Origin: Acidobacteriota bacterium
GTDB lineage: Bacteria > Acidobacteriota > Blastocatellia > RBC074
Direction: 5' to 3'
NCBI GenBank assembly: GCA_018268995.1
Contig: JAFDVL010000014.1
Coordinates: 1 to 64,000 of the forward strand
DNA: 64,000 nucleotides
The position numbers were made by a program, and so were the translations under genes. Of the stretch, positions 28,132-36,719 are shown one piece after another. The notes beneath the pieces were generated by a model, which saw only the letters and a list, made by a program, of their open reading frames with translations, ran no database searches and was not told the origin of the DNA. Position 1 is the first letter of the stretch; each line of letters opens with the position of its first letter.

Positions 28132-29523
28132 ATGAAACGATTTCTTTTGCTTTGTCTTTTGTGGTTGTGCTGCACGCCGTTCGCTGGACTGGCACAACAA
28201 ACCGCCCCCGCTGACACAAACAGCGAGCAGTACAAAGCGCGCGAGCAGTTGGCGTATTCGCTTGGCGTGCTGGCGTACATTTACGGCTTCCCGCTCGTCA
28301 GAATGGAGCAGGTGCGGCAACAATCCTTGTCGCAATCGAATGTCAGCCCAAATGAGTTTCGTCATCGCCGCCGTTTGCAAACGCATCAAGACCGCGTCGT
28401 CGTTTCGCCCAACAACGACACCGTGTATTCCAGCGCCTGGCTTGATTTGTCACAGACAGCATTGGTGTTGCACACGCCCGAAGCCAAAGGTCGTTATTGC
28501 AGCTATGCGTTTTACGATGCCTGGACGAACAACTTTCACGTCATCAGCAAACGCAACACGCGCGACGTGGCGGCGGATTACCTGATCACCGGGCCGAACT
28601 GGAAAGGCACCGTGCCGAAAGGCTTGACGCGCATTGCGACACCAACCAATTCGGTGTGGCTGCTGGTGCGCACATTGATTGCCGATGACAAAGACTGGCC
28701 GGGCGTGATCGCCTTGCAGGATGGCATCAAGCTGCAATCGCTCAGCCAGTGGCAAAGCAAGACACCGACCACGCAAACACCCGCTGCCAAACCAGCCGCT
28801 CCTGCACAGCCGAACCGCAACCCGCTCGCGTTCTTTGAGCAACTCGGCGCGCTGTTGCAACGCAATCCGCCCCCGGCTTCCGATGCGGCACTGCTCAATC
28901 AATTCGCGTTGATTGGCTTGAGCGTGAAAGATGGCTTTGTGCCGTCGCAACTCAACGAAGCGACGAAAGCGGGTTTGCAACGAGCCGTTCCTGCCGCGCG
29001 CCAAATCATCACGGCTTCACGCGCGGATCAAGCGGTGAAGCGGGTGAATGGCTGGCTGATGGTGACCAAAGGTGGCACCTTTGGCGATGAATACCTGTTC
29101 CGCGCGTATGTCACTGAAAAAGGCATCGGCCAACTCATCCCGGAAGAGGCTTCGTATATGACGACCGATGTGGATGGCGAAGGTCAGCCGCTGAATGGCG
29201 CGAACAAATACGTGCTGCGCTTTCCCAAGGGGCAGTTGCCGCCCGCGCACGAATTCTGGTCATTGACGTTGTACGCGGCGGATTTCTTCTTCGTCGAAAA
29301 CCCGCTCAATCGCTTTGCCATCGGTGATCGCACGCGCGGCTTGCAATACGACGCCGACGGCGGCTTGACGATTTATCTGCAAAACGAAGCGCCACCGGGC
29401 AAAGAATCGAATTGGCTGCCTGCGCCCAAAGGCGATTTTAATCTGAGTTTGCGCGCGTATCTGCCGAAACCGGAATTGCTGAACAACAGCTATCAACCGC
29501 CTGCCGTGCAGCGCGTGAAGTGA
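28132..29523 (+). CDS. Exported DUF1254/DUF1214 protein
   Basis: A 463-residue protein with a signal peptide (1-21, ending GLAQ). The DUF1254 domain follows (about 40-180; LGVLAYIYGFPLV and VVVSPNNDTVYSSAWLDLS are hallmark phrases). A Pro/Gln/Ala linker lies near residue 210-225. The C-terminal DUF1214 domain (about 330-460) includes YAADFFFVENPLNRFAIGDRT. The pair occurs in many exported proteins of unknown biochemical role, often near hydrolases and catabolic genes. It lies four bases after the PrpD-like gene and ten before the sulfatase gene, so the same operon is likely. Confidence 0.85.
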   Translation: MKRFLLLCLLWLCCTPFAGLAQQTAPADTNSEQYKAREQLAYSLGVLAYIYGFPLVRMEQVRQQSLSQSNVSPNEFRHRRRLQTHQDRVVVSPNNDTVYSSAWLDLSQTALVLHTPEAKGRYCSYAFYDAWTNNFHVISKRNTRDVAADYLITGPNWKGTVPKGLTRIATPTNSVWLLVRTLIADDKDWPGVIALQDGIKLQSLSQWQSKTPTTQTPAAKPAAPAQPNRNPLAFFEQLGALLQRNPPPASDAALLNQFALIGLSVKDGFVPSQLNEATKAGLQRAVPAARQIITASRADQAVKRVNGWLMVTKGGTFGDEYLFRAYVTEKGIGQLIPEEASYMTTDVDGEGQPLNGANKYVLRFPKGQLPPAHEFWSLTLYAADFFFVENPLNRFAIGDRTRGLQYDADGGLTIYLQNEAPPGKESNWLPAPKGDFNLSLRAYLPKPELLNNSYQPPAVQRVK

Positions 29524-29532
29524 GGTCATCTG

Positions 29533-30969
29533 ATGCGAATGCTCAAACTGTGTTTCCTGACTGCCTTAACACTTGCGCTGGCCGCGCCCGCGACGCCTCG
29601 ACAGACCAACCGAACTGCGCCGCGCCTACCTAACATCGTGTTCATTCTCGCCGATGATCTCGGTTACCACGACGTAAGCCTGTATGGCCGCCGCGACGTT
29701 CAGACGCCGAATATTGAGGCGCTGGCGAAGGCGGGCGTGAAGTTTACGAATGGCTACGTCGCCGCGCCCGTATGCAGCCCTTCGCGCGCGGCGTTGATGA
29801 CCGGACGCTATCAACAGCGGTACGGTTTTGAGTTCAATGCCGGGCCGTTGCAACGCGCGCTTTCCGACCCGGAAATGGGCTTGCCGACTTCGGAAATCAC
29901 GTTGCCGCAGGTGCTCAAGCAGGCGGGCTATGCCACCGGCATGGTCGGCAAATGGCATCTGGGCATGCACGAAAAGTTTCATCCGTTGAAGCGCGGCTTT
30001 GATGAATACTTTGGTTTTTTGTTCGGCGCGAATATGTACATTGACCCCGATCAGCCGGGCGTCAAATCGGCTGATCCTGAAAACGTCGGCGTCAGGATTC
30101 GCACCGCGCGCAACCCCATCGTGCGCGGGCAAACCGTCGTCGAAGAAAAAGAATATCTGACCGAGGTCTTCGCGCGTGAGTCTGTCGCCTTCATCGAGCG
30201 GCATCGCAATGAGCCATTCTTCCTGTACGCGTCGTTCAATGCGCCGCACACGCCGCTGCAAGCGACGCAGAAATACCTTGACCGCTTTCCGAACGTGAAA
30301 GACGAAAAGCGCCGCATTTATCTGGCGATGGTCAGCGCGCTGGATGATGCCGTTGGCGCGATTCTGACCAAGCTGCGCGAAACCGGTTTGGAAAAAGACA
30401 CGCTCGTTGTGTTTCTGAGCGACAACGGCTGCGCGACGTACACAGGCGCTTGCACCAACGATCCGCTGCGCTGGGGCAAGCTCACGCATTTTGAAGGCGG
30501 GTCGCGCGTGCCGTTTGCGATGCGGCTCCCCGGCAAGCTCAAAGCCGGAAGCGTGTACGACAAACCGATCAGTTCGCTTGATCTCTTCCCGACCACCGTG
30601 GCGTTGGCGGGCGGCAAATTGCCGACTGACCGCGAATACGATGGGTTGGATTTGCTACCGTACCTGACGGGCAAAAAGAAAACCGCGCCGCACGAAGTGC
30701 TGTGCTGGCGCAATGGCGACAACGCCGCCGTGCGCAAAGGCAACTGGAAGCTTTTCAAAGGCGGCGATCAATTCTGGCTCTACGACCTCTCGAAAGACCT
30801 CGGCGAAAAACAAAACGTCGCCGACAAATATCCCGCCATCGTCAAAGACTTGAAGCAGGAACTTGTCACCTGGAATGCACGCATGAAACAGCCGCTCTGG
30901 CCCTGCCGCCCTGTCGGCGAAGCGTTTGACGTGGTGCTGGACGGCGTCAAATTGAAGTTGTGCATTTGA
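29533..30969 (+). CDS. Exported sulfatase (arylsulfatase type)
   Basis: A 478-residue periplasmic sulfatase. A signal peptide (about 1-21) precedes the alkaline-phosphatase-like fold. Metal ligands appear in DDLGYHD (41-47). The modification site CSPSRAALMTGR (81-92) has Cys81, the residue converted to formylglycine in this C-type class. KWHLG and FLSDNGC supply further conserved active-site residues. The enzyme would remove a sulfate ester from an aryl or sugar compound. No formylglycine-generating enzyme or anaerobic sulfatase maturase is in the window, so maturation depends on a gene elsewhere. The specific substrate is not readable from sequence. Confidence 0.92.
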   Translation: MRMLKLCFLTALTLALAAPATPRQTNRTAPRLPNIVFILADDLGYHDVSLYGRRDVQTPNIEALAKAGVKFTNGYVAAPVCSPSRAALMTGRYQQRYGFEFNAGPLQRALSDPEMGLPTSEITLPQVLKQAGYATGMVGKWHLGMHEKFHPLKRGFDEYFGFLFGANMYIDPDQPGVKSADPENVGVRIRTARNPIVRGQTVVEEKEYLTEVFARESVAFIERHRNEPFFLYASFNAPHTPLQATQKYLDRFPNVKDEKRRIYLAMVSALDDAVGAILTKLRETGLEKDTLVVFLSDNGCATYTGACTNDPLRWGKLTHFEGGSRVPFAMRLPGKLKAGSVYDKPISSLDLFPTTVALAGGKLPTDREYDGLDLLPYLTGKKKTAPHEVLCWRNGDNAAVRKGNWKLFKGGDQFWLYDLSKDLGEKQNVADKYPAIVKDLKQELVTWNARMKQPLWPCRPVGEAFDVVLDGVKLKLCI

Positions 30970-30984
30970 GAGGAGCGAGATCGA

Positions 30985-32262
30985 ATGAAGGACACAGGCA
31001 ATGACCATCCGTTGATGCCCTCTCGCCGCGCGATCCTCGGACTGGCGGGCGGCACGTTAGGCTGGCAGCTATTGCCTTCGCCATTGCGCGCGCAGACCAG
31101 CCCCAGCATCACGGCGAATCCCAAGCTGACTGACCCCAAACAAACGTTGCCGCGCACGGTTGCACTGCTCGAAAAATTGCAGCAGGGCAAAGTGCAAATC
31201 GGCAGTCAGTTGTACCTTTCGCGCCACGGCAAACCGCTTGCGGATTTTGCACTGGGGCTGTCGCGCGCCGACGTGCCGATGACAACGGATTCAATGATGA
31301 TTTGGTTTTCTTCGACCAAAGCCATCACCGCCGTTGCCGTCGCGCAGCAGTGGGAGCGCGGCAAATTTGACCTCGACGATCCCGTTGCCAAATACATTCC
31401 CGAATTCGGCAATCGCGGCAAAGAAGCCATTACGATTCGCCACGTGTTGACGCATCGCGGCGGCTTTCGGCTGGCCGACGGCGGCAATCAATCGTTGGCG
31501 CGTTCGATGGCCGACAACCTGAAAACGATTTATCAGGCCGAACTCGAAGCGGGTTGGGTGCCGGGCCAGAAAGCCGGGTATCACCCGACTTCGGGCTGGT
31601 TCATTCTGGGCGAATTGGTGCAGCGCACCAGCGGCAAGAAGTTTTCAGCCTACGTGCGCGACGAGATTTTTCTGCCACTCGGCATGAACGATTGCTGGGT
31701 CGGAATGCCTGTCGAACGCTTTCGCGCCTATGGCAATCGCATCGGCTGGATGCACGCCACGCCGCGCGGCGTCGAACCGCGTCCGACACCAATGCCGAAC
31801 GGCGAAGCCTTCAATACCGATTGCAGTCCCGGCGCAGGCGGACGAGGGCCAATGCGCGAACTGGCGCGGTTTTACGAAATGCTGCTCAATCGCGGCACAC
31901 TCAACGGCAAACGCATTCTCTCGCCGCAAACCGTCGAAGCCATCACGGCCCGGCAGCGCACGGCGATGCTCGATCAGACCTTCAACATCGTGATTGATTG
32001 GGGCTTGGGCTTTATCATTGATGCGTTTTTGTATGGCAATCATTGCTCGCCGCGCGCGTTCGGCCACGCGGGCGCGCAATCGTCGGTCGGCTTCTGCGAT
32101 CCCGAACACGGGCTGGTCGCCGCCTATGTGCTGAACGGCATGCCAGGTTCGCTGCCGCACAATCAACGGATGCTCGACCTCGCCAATGCGATCTATTTCG
32201 ATTTGGGACTGGCGAAAGAAGGCGACGCGGGCAAACCGCGCGAATTGCCGAAAGCTGGATAA
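30985..32262 (+). CDS. Tat-exported beta-lactamase-family serine hydrolase
   Basis: A 425-residue protein of the class C beta-lactamase/EstB-type family. MPSRRAILGLAGGTLG at the N-terminus is a twin-arginine signal. The active-site SxxK motif is SSTK at 109-112, the Tyr motif is YHPTSG (Tyr199), and HAGAQSSVGF near residue 360 fits the third motif. Family members act as esterases, D-aminopeptidases or lactamases; in a catabolic cluster an esterase or transacylase is more plausible than resistance. AGGAG precedes the ATG 16 bases after the sulfatase stop. An inverted-repeat element starts 12 bases after its stop. Confidence 0.88.
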   Translation: MKDTGNDHPLMPSRRAILGLAGGTLGWQLLPSPLRAQTSPSITANPKLTDPKQTLPRTVALLEKLQQGKVQIGSQLYLSRHGKPLADFALGLSRADVPMTTDSMMIWFSSTKAITAVAVAQQWERGKFDLDDPVAKYIPEFGNRGKEAITIRHVLTHRGGFRLADGGNQSLARSMADNLKTIYQAELEAGWVPGQKAGYHPTSGWFILGELVQRTSGKKFSAYVRDEIFLPLGMNDCWVGMPVERFRAYGNRIGWMHATPRGVEPRPTPMPNGEAFNTDCSPGAGGRGPMRELARFYEMLLNRGTLNGKRILSPQTVEAITARQRTAMLDQTFNIVIDWGLGFIIDAFLYGNHCSPRAFGHAGAQSSVGFCDPEHGLVAAYVLNGMPGSLPHNQRMLDLANAIYFDLGLAKEGDAGKPRELPKAG

Positions 32263-32273
32263 ACGCCGCGTTT

Positions 32274-32362
32274 GGTGCGGTACAGGGAGCGGTAGCGACC
32301 TGGTGACTTTGAGTATGGACCAATCGGAAGTACCAAGTCGCTACCGCTCCCTGTACTGCACC
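32274..32362. repeat. Inverted-repeat element (MITE-like), GGAGCGGTAGCGACC family
   Basis: The arms at 32274-32303 and 32333-32362 match at 28 of 30 positions, with a 29 bp centre. They read GGTGCGGTACAGGGAGCGG inwards. It fills the gap between the beta-lactamase-like and PQQ-dehydrogenase genes, inside the otherwise tightly packed cluster. It has no coding content and could act as a hairpin in the transcript. Confidence 0.82.
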
Positions 32363-32402
32363 GAATCCCCGGCCTGTCGGACATTGTTTTGAGGAACCAT
32401 AC

Positions 32403-34355
32403 ATGCCTGAGCAAAAGAATTTGGGGCACCTTGTGTATTTGAGTATTGTGCTGGGCGTGCTGCTGATAGATGCGGCGTTAGTCGCGGCGCAATCCAAAGC
32501 CAAACCTGAAGAATGGTCGGCGTATGGCGGCGACAATCGCGCGATGAAGTATTCGCCGCTCGCGCAAATCAACGCCGCGAACGTCAATCAACTGCGCATC
32601 GCGTGGCGCTGGGAATCGCCCGATGGCGTGGTGCTCAAACGTGAAAGCGGCTTGCAACCCGGCGAGTTTCAAGTCACGCCGATTATGGTCGGCGGCGTGC
32701 TCTACACCAGCACGGCGATGTCGCAGATCGCGGCGATTGATGCCGCGACGGGCAAGACGTTGTGGGTTTACGACCCGGAAGCGTGGCGCGTGAAATGGCC
32801 GACGATCAAAGGCTTTCAGACGCGCGGCGTCGCGTATTGGCGCGCGGGGCAGGACGAACGGATTTTCTTTGCGACGGGTGACAGCCGCCTGCTCGCGCTC
32901 GATGCCAAAACAGGCAAACCGATTGCGCAGTTTGGTGACAAAGGCGCGCTTGATCTGCGCACAGTTGGCTTATATCGCGTCGTCAAGGGCGGCGCTGATT
33001 TGTATAGCTGCACCTCGCCGCCAATTGTCGTGCGCGATGTCGTCATCGTCGGCAGCTACATCAAAGACCGCAGCACAACGCGCGAGATGCCGCCGGGCGA
33101 TGTGCGCGGCTTCGATGTGCGCACAGGCAAGCTGCTCTGGACGTTTCACACTGTGCCGCAAGCGGGCGAATTCGGTGTCGAAACCTGGCTCAACGATTCG
33201 TGGAAATACACCGGCAACGCCAACGTTTGGGCACCGATGAGCGCGGATGATGAACTCGGCTATGTCTATCTGCCGGTCAGCACGCCAACGAATAATTTTT
33301 ACGGCGGCGAACGTCCGGGCGACGGATTGTTTGGCGAAAGCCTTGTCTGCCTTGATGCCAAAACGGGCAAACGCATCTGGCATTATCAACTGGTGCATCA
33401 CGGCATTTGGGATTATGACCTGCCCGCCGCGCCCAATTTGCTCGACATCAAGATCAATGGCCGCCGTATCAAGGCCGTCGCGCAAGTCACCAAACACGGT
33501 TCGCTCTTTGTCTTTGATCGCGTCACGGGCAGACCGGTCTGGCCGATTGAAGAACGACCCGTGCCGCAATCGAAGCTGCCGACCGAAAAGACCGCTGCGA
33601 CGCAACCCTTCCAGCCCAAACTGCCACCGTTCGAGCGACAAGGCGCAACGGAAAACGACGTGATTGATTACACGCCCGAAATCCGCGCGGCGGCGCTCGA
33701 AACGTTCAGGAAATTCGAGTCCGGCCCGCTGTTCACGCCGATTGCGGAAAAGCCTACGATTGTGATGCCCGGAGTGTTGGGCGGCGCGAATTGGGGCGGG
33801 GCGGCGGTTGACCCGGAAACAGGCTGGCTGTACGTGCCTTCGATTACGCTGCCTGCGCCGTTGACGATGAACAAACGCCGAGGCCAATCCGACTTCGCGT
33901 ATGAAATTGGCGCGGGCAACGTTGCCTTAGCCGGGCCGCACGGCTTGCCGCTTTTCAAACCGCCCTACGGGCGCATCACGGCGTATGATTTGAACAAGGC
34001 TGCGATCACCTGGATGACGCCAAACGGTGACGGCATGCGCCAAAAGGTCAATGAGATTTTGCGCAGTCAGGGGCTGGCCAGCATTGATGTCGGGCCGTTG
34101 GGTACGGTCGGACGCGCGGGGCCATTGCTGACGAAAACGTTGCTCTTCGTGGGCGAAGGGCCGCACGATGGACGCGCGCAGCCGATCTTTCGCGCATTTG
34201 ATAAAATCACCGGCAAAGTGGTGTGGGAATTCAAACTTTCTGCGCACGTGCTGGGGGTGCCGATGACGTATCAGGTTGGCGGCAAACAATTCATCGTCGT
34301 GGCCTGTGGCTACCGCGAATGGCCGCACGAATTGATTGCGCTCAGCTTGCCGTAA
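32403..34355 (+). CDS. PQQ-dependent dehydrogenase (quinoprotein, membrane or periplasmic)
   Basis: A 650-residue eight-bladed propeller dehydrogenase of the glucose/quinate/alcohol quinoprotein type, acting in the periplasm. A hydrophobic signal or anchor lies at about 10-28 (LVYLSIVLGVLLIDAALVAA). PQQ-propeller phrases recur: WSAYGGDNRAMKYSPL, AIDAATGKTLWVYDP, LDAKTGKRIWHYQLVHHGIWDYDLPA and GGANWGGAAVDPETGWLYV. There is no CxxCH haem motif, so electrons must pass to another acceptor such as the quinone pool. GAGG precedes the ATG. It belongs to the plus-strand cluster and implies an oxidation step on an alcohol or sugar. PQQ synthesis genes are not in the window. Confidence 0.88.
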   Translation: MPEQKNLGHLVYLSIVLGVLLIDAALVAAQSKAKPEEWSAYGGDNRAMKYSPLAQINAANVNQLRIAWRWESPDGVVLKRESGLQPGEFQVTPIMVGGVLYTSTAMSQIAAIDAATGKTLWVYDPEAWRVKWPTIKGFQTRGVAYWRAGQDERIFFATGDSRLLALDAKTGKPIAQFGDKGALDLRTVGLYRVVKGGADLYSCTSPPIVVRDVVIVGSYIKDRSTTREMPPGDVRGFDVRTGKLLWTFHTVPQAGEFGVETWLNDSWKYTGNANVWAPMSADDELGYVYLPVSTPTNNFYGGERPGDGLFGESLVCLDAKTGKRIWHYQLVHHGIWDYDLPAAPNLLDIKINGRRIKAVAQVTKHGSLFVFDRVTGRPVWPIEERPVPQSKLPTEKTAATQPFQPKLPPFERQGATENDVIDYTPEIRAAALETFRKFESGPLFTPIAEKPTIVMPGVLGGANWGGAAVDPETGWLYVPSITLPAPLTMNKRRGQSDFAYEIGAGNVALAGPHGLPLFKPPYGRITAYDLNKAAITWMTPNGDGMRQKVNEILRSQGLASIDVGPLGTVGRAGPLLTKTLLFVGEGPHDGRAQPIFRAFDKITGKVVWEFKLSAHVLGVPMTYQVGGKQFIVVACGYREWPHELIALSLP

Positions 34356-34383
34356 AGGGCGGGGATCGAAAGGAAATTCAGCT

Positions 34384-35235
34384 ATGCGAAAAACCCTGAC
34401 TGTCGTTATTTTGCTTGTGTTGTTTGGCCTGCTGTTCGTTATCAACCACAAAACACCAGTTGCCGCGTTTACGCCGCCGCCGCAACAACCGACGATTGAT
34501 CCTGAAAAGACGGGCCCGATCAAGCATTACATCATGATCGAAATGCTCAACGGCGTAGACTTGTTGCTGCTCGACCGCTGGTACATCACCTATCACGCGC
34601 CGGAAACCTTGCAACGAACCCAGCGCCGCCAAACCAAATACGCGACCTATCGCACCTACGCGCTGTCGCCGGACGAAATTAAGGCAATGAATGCGTGGCA
34701 GGGACGCCTGACGGAAATTGGGTTTGCAAGTCTGGCGGATTTCAATAAAGGCTTTGCGAACATTGCCGAAGAGCGTAAGAAAATCACGCTGCCCAAGGGC
34801 GAGTTGCTCGGCGGCTTTCGCAACGAGACGGTGACGATGCGGCAGCAACCCGACGAAGTTTTTGTCGAGCAACCGACGCCAGCCAAAGACCATCCGTACT
34901 TTCGCTGGATTTTCTTTTATGCGTATCCCGACGGCGTGAGCGAAGAAACGAGCGAGAAATGGTTTCACGAAGTCTTTGCCAAAGAACTGGCGGCGCGTCC
35001 CGGCGTCAAACGCTTCGGCACATATCGCTCGGTGCGTGGTGCAGGCAAATGGAATCGCGTCGCAGAAGTCTGGTTCGATTCACACAGCGCGTGGAAAAAA
35101 GCGATTTACGATGCGCGCAGCACGTTTACCAAACCCGCATGGGGCGGCGAATTCCCGTTTCTGAAATTTCAATCCACCTTTATCGGCGAAAATCCTGATA
35201 TTGATTTTCTGGCGGAGAAACACACGATTCCGTAG
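34384..35235 (+). CDS. Membrane-anchored EthD-like protein
   Basis: A 283-residue protein with an N-terminal membrane anchor (about 3-27). Two halves each resemble an EthD-type dimeric alpha/beta barrel: DRWYITYHAPETLQRTQ (about 60-76), and EKWFHEVFAKELAARPGVKRFGTYRS in the second half. EthD-domain proteins occur beside monooxygenases and other catabolic genes, with poorly known chemistry. The assignment rests on fold-like pattern only. The frame is open from 34336, but ATG 34384 has AAAGGAA upstream and begins the membrane helix. Its stop codon touches that of hydG, which converges on it without a spacer base, so this is the end of the plus-strand block. Confidence 0.6.
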   Translation: MRKTLTVVILLVLFGLLFVINHKTPVAAFTPPPQQPTIDPEKTGPIKHYIMIEMLNGVDLLLLDRWYITYHAPETLQRTQRRQTKYATYRTYALSPDEIKAMNAWQGRLTEIGFASLADFNKGFANIAEERKKITLPKGELLGGFRNETVTMRQQPDEVFVEQPTPAKDHPYFRWIFFYAYPDGVSEETSEKWFHEVFAKELAARPGVKRFGTYRSVRGAGKWNRVAEVWFDSHSAWKKAIYDARSTFTKPAWGGEFPFLKFQSTFIGENPDIDFLAEKHTIP

Positions 35236-36105
35236 CTAAATTTCGCGCTTGCCAAACAACCCCGCGATGCGATCAAAGGGAAACACCGGCCCATCTTTGC
35301 AAACAAAATGCGGGCCGTATTGGCAATGGCCACAGAACCCCACAGCGCATTTCATATTGCGCTCCATCGTCACAAAAATCTGATCTGTTGTCAGCCCGCG
35401 CTTCATGAGTTCCTGTACGGTAAAGCGCATCATGACTTCCGGGCCGCAAATCATTGCTACGGTATGCCGGGCATCGAATTGCGTCCGTGGAATCAAGGTT
35501 GTCACGACGCCGACGTTGCCGCGCCAATCGCTGCTGGCGGTGTCGAGCGTGACTTCTACATTGAAGTCGAAATGTCCTCGCCATTGTTCCAGTTCACGGG
35601 CAAACAACAAATCGCGCGGCGACCGAGCGCCAAACAATAACGCGAATCGTCCGTATTTTTCGCGGTTCGCTAACACGTGGTAAATCACCGGACGCAACGG
35701 GGCCAGGCCAATCCCGCCAGTCACAATCACCACATCGCTGCCCTCCGCCTCCACGATTGGCCAGGGAGTGCCGAAAGGGCCACGCACGCCAATGCAATCG
35801 CCGCGTTTGAGCTTTTGCATCGCGTTTGTGACAGTGCCGACGGCGCGCACGGTGTGAATCAACCTGTTTGTGTCGTTTGGATCGCCACTGATCGAAATTG
35901 CCGACTCACCTGTGCCAAAGACATAGAGCATATTGAACTGCCCCGGCGCGAATTGCATCACAGGTGTGCCGTTTGCCGGGCGGAGTTCAAGCGTGAAGAC
36001 ATCGTGCGTTTCGCGGCGCACTCGTTCAATGCGATACGGTTGTGGCAGCATGGGATCGGTGGGCGAATTGATAAATTGTTTTTCAGGAGCGATTACCATA
36101 AACAT
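35236..36105 (-). CDS. hydG: Hydrogenase gamma subunit, FAD/NAD(P)-binding
   Basis: A 289-residue diaphorase subunit of the HydG (sulfhydrogenase gamma) type in the ferredoxin reductase family. It carries an FAD region ([20 protein letters not shown], about 57-76), the NAD(P)-binding [14 protein letters not shown] and a C-terminal [2Fe-2S] motif, [20 protein letters not shown]. It passes electrons between NAD(P)H and the Fe-S chain of the hydrogenase. The first ATG (36105) overlaps the end of the preceding cNMP-domain gene; ATG 36099 and 36051 are alternatives. The C-terminus is complete and its stop touches the convergent EthD-like gene. In the usual operon order, hydD would follow. Confidence 0.88.
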   Translation of the reverse strand: MFMVIAPEKQFINSPTDPMLPQPYRIERVRRETHDVFTLELRPANGTPVMQFAPGQFNMLYVFGTGESAISISGDPNDTNRLIHTVRAVGTVTNAMQKLKRGDCIGVRGPFGTPWPIVEAEGSDVVIVTGGIGLAPLRPVIYHVLANREKYGRFALLFGARSPRDLLFARELEQWRGHFDFNVEVTLDTASSDWRGNVGVVTTLIPRTQFDARHTVAMICGPEVMMRFTVQELMKRGLTTDQIFVTMERNMKCAVGFCGHCQYGPHFVCKDGPVFPFDRIAGLFGKREI

Positions 36106-36550
36106 CTAACAGTTGCAGCCGCGTTGCCAATAATCTTTCCGCAAAAACATGGGCGACACGTTTGAGTAATTCATATCCAAGGCGCGGATTGGCCTCGAAT
36201 TTGTTGCGTAAACATTGGCCGTCCAGCGCCAGCGCCCGCGTTAACTCCACCGCACGCGCATCAAAGCGCCATTGATATGGCGGAATCAACCACGACCAGC
36301 CGAAAATTTCGCCCGCGCCTACGGTCTGTAGCATAAGTTGTCCGCGCTCTGGGGTATAAATTTCCAGCGCGACTTTGCCTTGCCGAATGACATAGAACTC
36401 ATTGGCTGCGTCACCTTCCCGACGAATCACTTCGCCCGCCTTGAAGACAACGTTCGATGCACAGCCCGTGAGCAATGCAATATCTTCTTGTGATAACCCC
36501 TTGAAAAAGGGATGTTCAGCGAGAATGGGTTCAAGTGTTTGTATTGTCAT
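36083..36550 (-). CDS. Cyclic-nucleotide-binding domain protein without DNA-binding domain
   Basis: A 155-residue protein that consists of a single cNMP-binding (Crp-type) beta-roll followed by one helix. Landmarks are [40 protein letters not shown] (about 38-61) and [11 protein letters not shown]. There is no helix-turn-helix, so it is not a transcription factor by itself. It lies between hydB and hydG and overlaps hydG, so it is part of the hydrogenase operon and may be an allosteric or assembly subunit. ATG 36550 ([10 protein letters not shown]) is preferred to 36574: the longer frame takes its first residues from the adjacent 36559-36719 repeat. Confidence 0.8.
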   Translation of the reverse strand: MTIQTLEPILAEHPFFKGLSQEDIALLTGCASNVVFKAGEVIRREGDAANEFYVIRQGKVALEIYTPERGQLMLQTVGAGEIFGWSWLIPPYQWRFDARAVELTRALALDGQCLRNKFEANPRLGYELLKRVAHVFAERLLATRLQLLDVYGNRS

Positions 36551-36558
36551 GAGATTCT

Positions 36559-36719
36559 GGCCACGAATGAACACGAATTTTTACGAATGATTTTTCGCCA
36601 CAGATTCACACAGATTGACACAGATGATTTTATGGCCAGTAAAATCTGCGTGAATCTGTGCAAATCTGTGGCTCATCAAAACGGTTTTGCTTCGTGAAAA
36701 TTCGTGTTCATTCGTGGCT
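36559..36719. repeat. Nested inverted repeat of the CACGAAT/CACAGATT type, copy 2
   Basis: A 161 bp palindromic element of the same family as 1270-1415. The outer arms contain GCCACGAATGAACACGAAT units and the inner arms CCACAGATTCACACAGATT units, followed by their reverse complements. It sits inside the hydrogenase operon between hydB and the cNMP-domain gene. One edge overlaps the TAA stop of hydB, the other ends nine bases before the cNMP-gene start. A hairpin here could make expression of the downstream genes lower than that of hydB. Confidence 0.8.

Noticed and set aside
30985..32262. Antibiotic-resistance beta-lactamase
   Set aside because: The SxxK family is shared with esterases and peptidases, and the neighbours are catabolic, so resistance is not supported.
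32970..33887. Minus-strand open frame opposite the PQQ dehydrogenase gene
   Set aside because: It is a shadow of a GC-rich conserved gene and has no motif.
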